Below are positions 6,341-8,982 of a DNA stretch of 8,982 bases, piece after piece. This DNA is from an uncultured Comamonadaceae bacterium (GTDB lineage Bacteria > Pseudomonadota > Gammaproteobacteria > Burkholderiales > Burkholderiaceae_C): assembly GCA_937893415.1 (NCBI GenBank), contig CALBWZ010000176.1:1-8982 (forward strand), given 5' to 3'. Each line of letters opens with the position of its first letter. Position 1 is the first letter of the stretch. Position numbers and translations under genes: made by a program. The notes under the pieces were generated by a model. It searched no databases. It was not told the DNA's origin and worked only from the letters and a program-made list of their open reading frames with translations.

Positions 6341-6822
6341 TGGCTACCGGTTGTGGTTATGCCATCGGTCGAATCGTCAAGTTGCGGGTTTGCCAATGCG
6401 TTGGCGCGCGCCGTTTGGAAACGCCAGCGCACATGCAAGGCAACCGCTACAAACAAACTCAGGCACAGCATGGTTTGACCAAGTGCCAAGCCTGCAGACA
6501 AGCCTTTGTCTGACCAAGCCCTGACCACGCCTTCGGTGAAGTACACCCATATGAGCAAGCTCATCCAGCGGTAGGTGTACATGCGGTTTTTTAGCAAGCC
6601 AGATATTGGGATGCACAGCGGCAACACTTTTAAAGCCCACCAAGAGCCACCTTCGCGCAGGGGCGCCAGCCACAGCTCCCATGACAAACCCAGGGCAATG
6701 AGACCAAAGAGGCTGACAACGGCCACCCAGCGGGTGAAGTCAATGCGGTTAGATGGGTGGGGCAGTGTTGGGGAGGTATCTGTGCTCAAAAGGCTTCTCG
6801 TTGTGGTTGGAAATACAGCCAT
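6337..6822 (-). CDS. DUF2069 inner-membrane protein
   Basis: This small protein of 161 residues has four likely membrane helices (about 32-53, 61-77, 85-103 and 110-131), a polar N-terminal tail of 30 residues and a polar C-terminal tail. It matches the DUF2069 family by the signature KNRMYTYRWMSLLIWVYFTE (78-97) followed by GVVRAWSD. The biochemical function of this family is unknown, and nothing in the sequence reveals an active site. It is the first gene of a two-gene unit, overlapping the FAD-linked dehydrogenase by 4 nt, and diverges from a yihY gene. To my knowledge DUF2069 genes often sit near yihY and redox enzymes in Burkholderiales. The ATG at 6822 lacks a clear ribosome binding site; the poorly conserved N-terminal tail means the true start could be further inside. 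Confidence 0.85.
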   Translation of the reverse strand: MAVFPTTTRSLLSTDTSPTLPHPSNRIDFTRWVAVVSLFGLIALGLSWELWLAPLREGGSWWALKVLPLCIPISGLLKNRMYTYRWMSLLIWVYFTEGVVRAWSDKGLSAGLALGQTMLCLSLFVAVALHVRWRFQTARANALANPQLDDSTDGITTTGSQ

Positions 6823-6891
6823 GTTTAGCGGTTACGCCATAGACCTTTGGCAGGTGCTGCTGTAGGAGCGTCTTGATGGCATGATACCGGC
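6823..6891. promoter_or_regulatory. Divergent promoter spacer between DUF2069 and yihY
   Basis: These 69 bp must hold the promoters and leaders for two divergent genes unless transcription starts inside one of them. I could not assign convincing -35/-10 pairs on either strand. The right end contains AGGAG and the mini-ORFs described separately. Confidence 0.4.
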
Positions 6892-6895
6892 ATGA
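6864..6895 (+). promoter_or_regulatory. AGGAG site and overlapping mini-ORFs before yihY
   Basis: AGGAG at 6864-6868 is the only good Shine-Dalgarno sequence near the yihY start, but it lies 23 nt before the ATG at 6892. At 7-nt spacing it serves ATG GCA TGA (6876-6884), a two-codon frame. A second frame, ATG ATA CCG GCA TGA (6881-6895), ends by overlapping the yihY ATG. The heptamer GGCATGA is repeated at 6878-6884 and 6889-6895. The frame upstream of yihY closes at TGA 6874-6876, so no earlier yihY start exists. Confidence 0.4.
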
Positions 6896-8175
6896 AGCAA
6901 TGGCAGTCTGCAACTCAAGTTTGGCAACGTTTTTGGCAAGACGTGGTGGGCGACTTGCGTCGTTTTCCGTGGCGGAACACGGGCATTACCCTGCGGGAGC
7001 GCTTTCGTGAAGACCGACTGGGCCAAACCGCGAGCAGCTTAACCTTCACCACAGTAATGGCTTTGGTGCCGTTGTTTACCGTGGGTTTGGCTATTTTTAG
7101 TGCATTTCCCATGTTTTCTCGCTTCGAAGGTGGGATTGAAAAGTGGCTGGTACAAAGCCTGGTACCTGACCAAATTGCCCGCACTGTGCTCAAGTACTTG
7201 CATCAGTTTTCGTCCAAGGCAGGTGAGTTGGGTTGGCTCGGTGCTGTGGTGTTGCTGATCACGGCTTTGGCCCTTATTTTGACCATTGATCGCAAGCTCA
7301 ATGATATTTGGCGGGTGCGCAAACTGCGCCCACTGTCGCACCGCGTGCTGACCTACTGGGCAGTCCTGACACTTGGACCGCTCATGCTGGCCATCAGCGC
7401 TAGCGTGACCACTTATTTGTTTTCAGCCAGCAAAGGCCTGATTACAGAGCCCTCTGTCAGCTGGGTCTGGGTGTTGGACGTGTTTGGGTTTGTGGCAATG
7501 GCCTCTGGTTTGGCTGCGCTGTACCATTTCGTACCCAACGCCCGCGTGCGCTGGAGCCATGCTTTCATCAGCGGTTTGCTGGTCTCTGCCGCGATTGAAG
7601 TGGTGAAGCAAGGCTTGGGCTGGTATTTGGGCAAAGTGCCCTCGTATGCCGCCGTTTATGGCGCATTTGCTACCGTGCCTATTTTGCTGATTTGGATTTA
7701 CTTGGCGTGGGCCGTGGTGTTGTTGGGCGCTGTCGTAGCGGCTTACCTGCCCAGCTTGCTGCGTGGCGTGGCCAGACGCAGTGACCAACCCGGTTGGGAC
7801 TACCAACTGTCACTAGAAATACTGTCGCAACTGCAAGCCGCCCACGCTGGGCCTGGCCATGAACCGTCAGATACCACCACACTGGCTCGAGGTCTCAGCG
7901 CCGAAGAGTTGGCTGTCGCCCTGCGTGTCGATGCCCTCCACATAGTAGCGCCTATGGACGCTTTGCTGGAGCTGGACTGGGTGGGCCGCTTAGACGAGGA
8001 GGAAGCCCGCTATGTGTTGCTGGTCAACCTCTCACGCATGCCGCTGACACCTTTGGTGCAAGCCTTGTTGTTGCCCTTGTCAAGTGAAAGCAAAGCCATG
8101 TGGGCCACCAGCGGCTGGGGAGAGACTTGCGTTCAGCAGGCACTGCCAAGTGGCGAGGTGTTGCATCAAGCGTGA
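6892..8175 (+). CDS. yihY: YihY-family inner-membrane protein with long C-terminal extension
   Basis: This 427-residue protein belongs to the YihY/virulence factor BrkB family, once misnamed ribonuclease BN. About six membrane helices span residues 47-286. Family landmarks are LVPLFTVGLAIFSAFPMF (58-75), LTIDRKLNDIWRVRK (130-144), YWAVLTLGPL (155-164), YHFVPNARVRW (211-221) and VPSYAAVYGAFATVPILLIW (249-268). E. coli YihY has about 290 residues; the extra ~130 residues here form a soluble tail (300-427) rich in leucine and acidic residues with short helices, LSAEELAVALRVD and PMDALLELDWVG, reminiscent of a winged-helix fold. Extended versions are usual in Burkholderiales as far as I know. Molecular function is unsettled; BrkB was linked to serum resistance in Bordetella. 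It diverges from DUF2069 and converges on the P450 gene, with stop codons 5 bp apart. Confidence 0.9.
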   Translation: MKQWQSATQVWQRFWQDVVGDLRRFPWRNTGITLRERFREDRLGQTASSLTFTTVMALVPLFTVGLAIFSAFPMFSRFEGGIEKWLVQSLVPDQIARTVLKYLHQFSSKAGELGWLGAVVLLITALALILTIDRKLNDIWRVRKLRPLSHRVLTYWAVLTLGPLMLAISASVTTYLFSASKGLITEPSVSWVWVLDVFGFVAMASGLAALYHFVPNARVRWSHAFISGLLVSAAIEVVKQGLGWYLGKVPSYAAVYGAFATVPILLIWIYLAWAVVLLGAVVAAYLPSLLRGVARRSDQPGWDYQLSLEILSQLQAAHAGPGHEPSDTTTLARGLSAEELAVALRVDALHIVAPMDALLELDWVGRLDEEEARYVLLVNLSRMPLTPLVQALLLPLSSESKAMWATSGWGETCVQQALPSGEVLHQA

Positions 8176-8180
8176 TGTGG

Positions 8181-8982
8181 CTAGACAGGCCCGCAGCTGA
8201 AGGGCACAGACATAAACCCTCTAAAGCGTGCGCGTTGTGAGCGCAGGGGTTGGCCACGCAGTTCAAAGTTAGGAAAGCGCCTTAAAAACCCTGCAATGGC
8301 CACCCGACCTTCCAGTCTTGCGAGGCTAAGCCCCGCACACTGGTGAATGCCAAACCCAAAAGCCAGGTGTTTGTTGGGCGTGCGGTTCAGGTGTAGCAGG
8401 TCTGGTTGGTCAAAAACGGCAGGGTCACGGTTGGCAGCGCCAATGCACAGGGTGATCAGGCTGCCTGCCGGTATGGCTTGGCCGCCTAACACTGCGCCAA
8501 TTGTGCTGGCCACCACGCTGCGCCGATTGCCAAGTTGGTTGGAGGATTCAAACCGCAAAAACTCATCGGTGGCCAGCGCCATGATGTCGCGTTCTTGCGC
8601 GCTTGCGGGCTCGCATTGGCTGAGGTTTTGAAGCAACTGCGCGCGCTGCTGCGGGTGCTGCGACAAGCAAACCAAAGCGTTGCCTATTAAATTGGTGGTG
8701 GTTTCGTGACCTGCGTTGAGCAAAAAAATGCAGTTTTGTAGCAGCTCAACCTCGCTTAAGGGCTCGCCGTTGAGGTCATTGTCACTGTGTATGAGGCGCG
8801 TTAGCACGTCGCGCTGCGGGTCACCTGGTGAGGTGCGTCGGTGCGCCACCAGTTCTTTTAAGTAGGCGGTAAATGCCAACACGCTGTCATTGCCTAAGCG
8901 CTCTTGCTCAGCTGTTAAGCGCGGCTCTAGCGCGCCCAAAATGGCCAACGACCACGCCCGCAAAGGGCCCCGTTCTTCAGTC
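8181..8982 (-). CDS. Cytochrome P450, C-terminal part (5' end beyond window edge)
   Basis: The minus-strand frame is open from the right edge to TAG at 8183-8181 (266 full codons), lacking roughly the first third of a normal ~400-residue bacterial P450. The most upstream codon that could initiate inside the window (TTG at 8963) falls inside conserved sequence, so the gene surely starts beyond the edge. Numbered from 8963, the I-helix oxygen-activation motif is LLNAGHETTTNLIG (81-94), the K-helix ExxR is EFLR (134-137), and the heme loop FGFGIHQCAGLSLARLE (202-218) carries the axial Cys at 209 (codon 8337-8339). The substrate-side segment RDVLTRLIHSDNDLNGEPLS is typical of soluble class I bacterial P450s, which take electrons from ferredoxin. 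No redox partner lies in the window. Substrate and CYP family cannot be assigned. It ends 5 bp from the convergent yihY stop. Confidence 0.94.
   Translation of the reverse strand, partial: TEERGPLRAWSLAILGALEPRLTAEQERLGNDSVLAFTAYLKELVAHRRTSPGDPQRDVLTRLIHSDNDLNGEPLSEVELLQNCIFLLNAGHETTTNLIGNALVCLSQHPQQRAQLLQNLSQCEPASAQERDIMALATDEFLRFESSNQLGNRRSVVASTIGAVLGGQAIPAGSLITLCIGAANRDPAVFDQPDLLHLNRTPNKHLAFGFGIHQCAGLSLARLEGRVAIAGFLRRFPNFELRGQPLRSQRARFRGFMSVPFSCGPV

Noticed and set aside
6876..6887. TGATAC as a -10 element giving a leaderless yihY mRNA
   Set aside because: No matching -35 is found at 16-18 bp (GCTGTA at 6859-6864 is poor), so the hexamer match alone is not convincing.
8961..8963. TTG at 8963 as the start of the P450 gene
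   Set aside because: The frame remains open to the window edge and the upstream residues (TEERGPL) continue the usual P450 sequence, so the protein is truncated by the window rather than starting here.

Overview
The window looks like an ordinary stretch of a betaproteobacterial chromosome, probably Burkholderiales/Comamonadaceae-like. The basis is the mid-50s GC appearance, the protein signatures (the ThyA/FolA sequence style, DUF2069 next to a long YihY protein) and the compact gene packing. This taxonomic call is inference from sequence feel, not from a search. I found no tRNA, rRNA, CRISPR array, insertion sequence or phage gene.

Layout, left to right. (1) Bases 1-205 hold the 5' part of an exodeoxyribonuclease III gene on the minus strand. 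(2) Bases 206-637 hold no intact gene. They contain a short C-terminal relic of a GntR/UTRA regulator (minus strand), an abutting hydrophobic plus-strand tail that may be a second relic, a perfect 14-bp palindrome, and a candidate promoter for the next gene. (3) Bases 638-2395 encode a 585-residue aldehyde dehydrogenase superfamily protein on the plus strand, closed by a hairpin terminator. (4) Bases 2456-4766 form a tight minus-strand operon, thyA - EamA-type transporter - folA. It joins thymidylate synthase, which makes dihydrofolate, to dihydrofolate reductase, which recycles it. (5) Bases 4904-6822 hold a second minus-strand pair, a DUF2069 membrane protein followed, with a 4-nt overlap, by an FAD-linked 2-hydroxyacid dehydrogenase of the GlcD/D-2-hydroxyglutarate dehydrogenase type. 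(6) A plus-strand yihY-family gene (6892-8175) diverges from DUF2069 across a 69-bp spacer. (7) Bases 8181-8982 hold the C-terminal two thirds or so of a cytochrome P450 gene on the minus strand. It converges on yihY with only 5 bp between the stop codons and runs off the right edge.

Functionally this is mostly housekeeping: DNA repair, the thymidylate/folate cycle, and a respiratory-type 2-hydroxyacid oxidation enzyme. Two catabolic or oxidative enzymes of unknown substrate (ALDH and P450) lie at the flanks. I see no convincing new biological system. The points most worth a second look are the EamA transporter inside the thyA-folA operon, the regulator relic and palindrome before the ALDH gene, and the mini-ORF arrangement at the yihY start.
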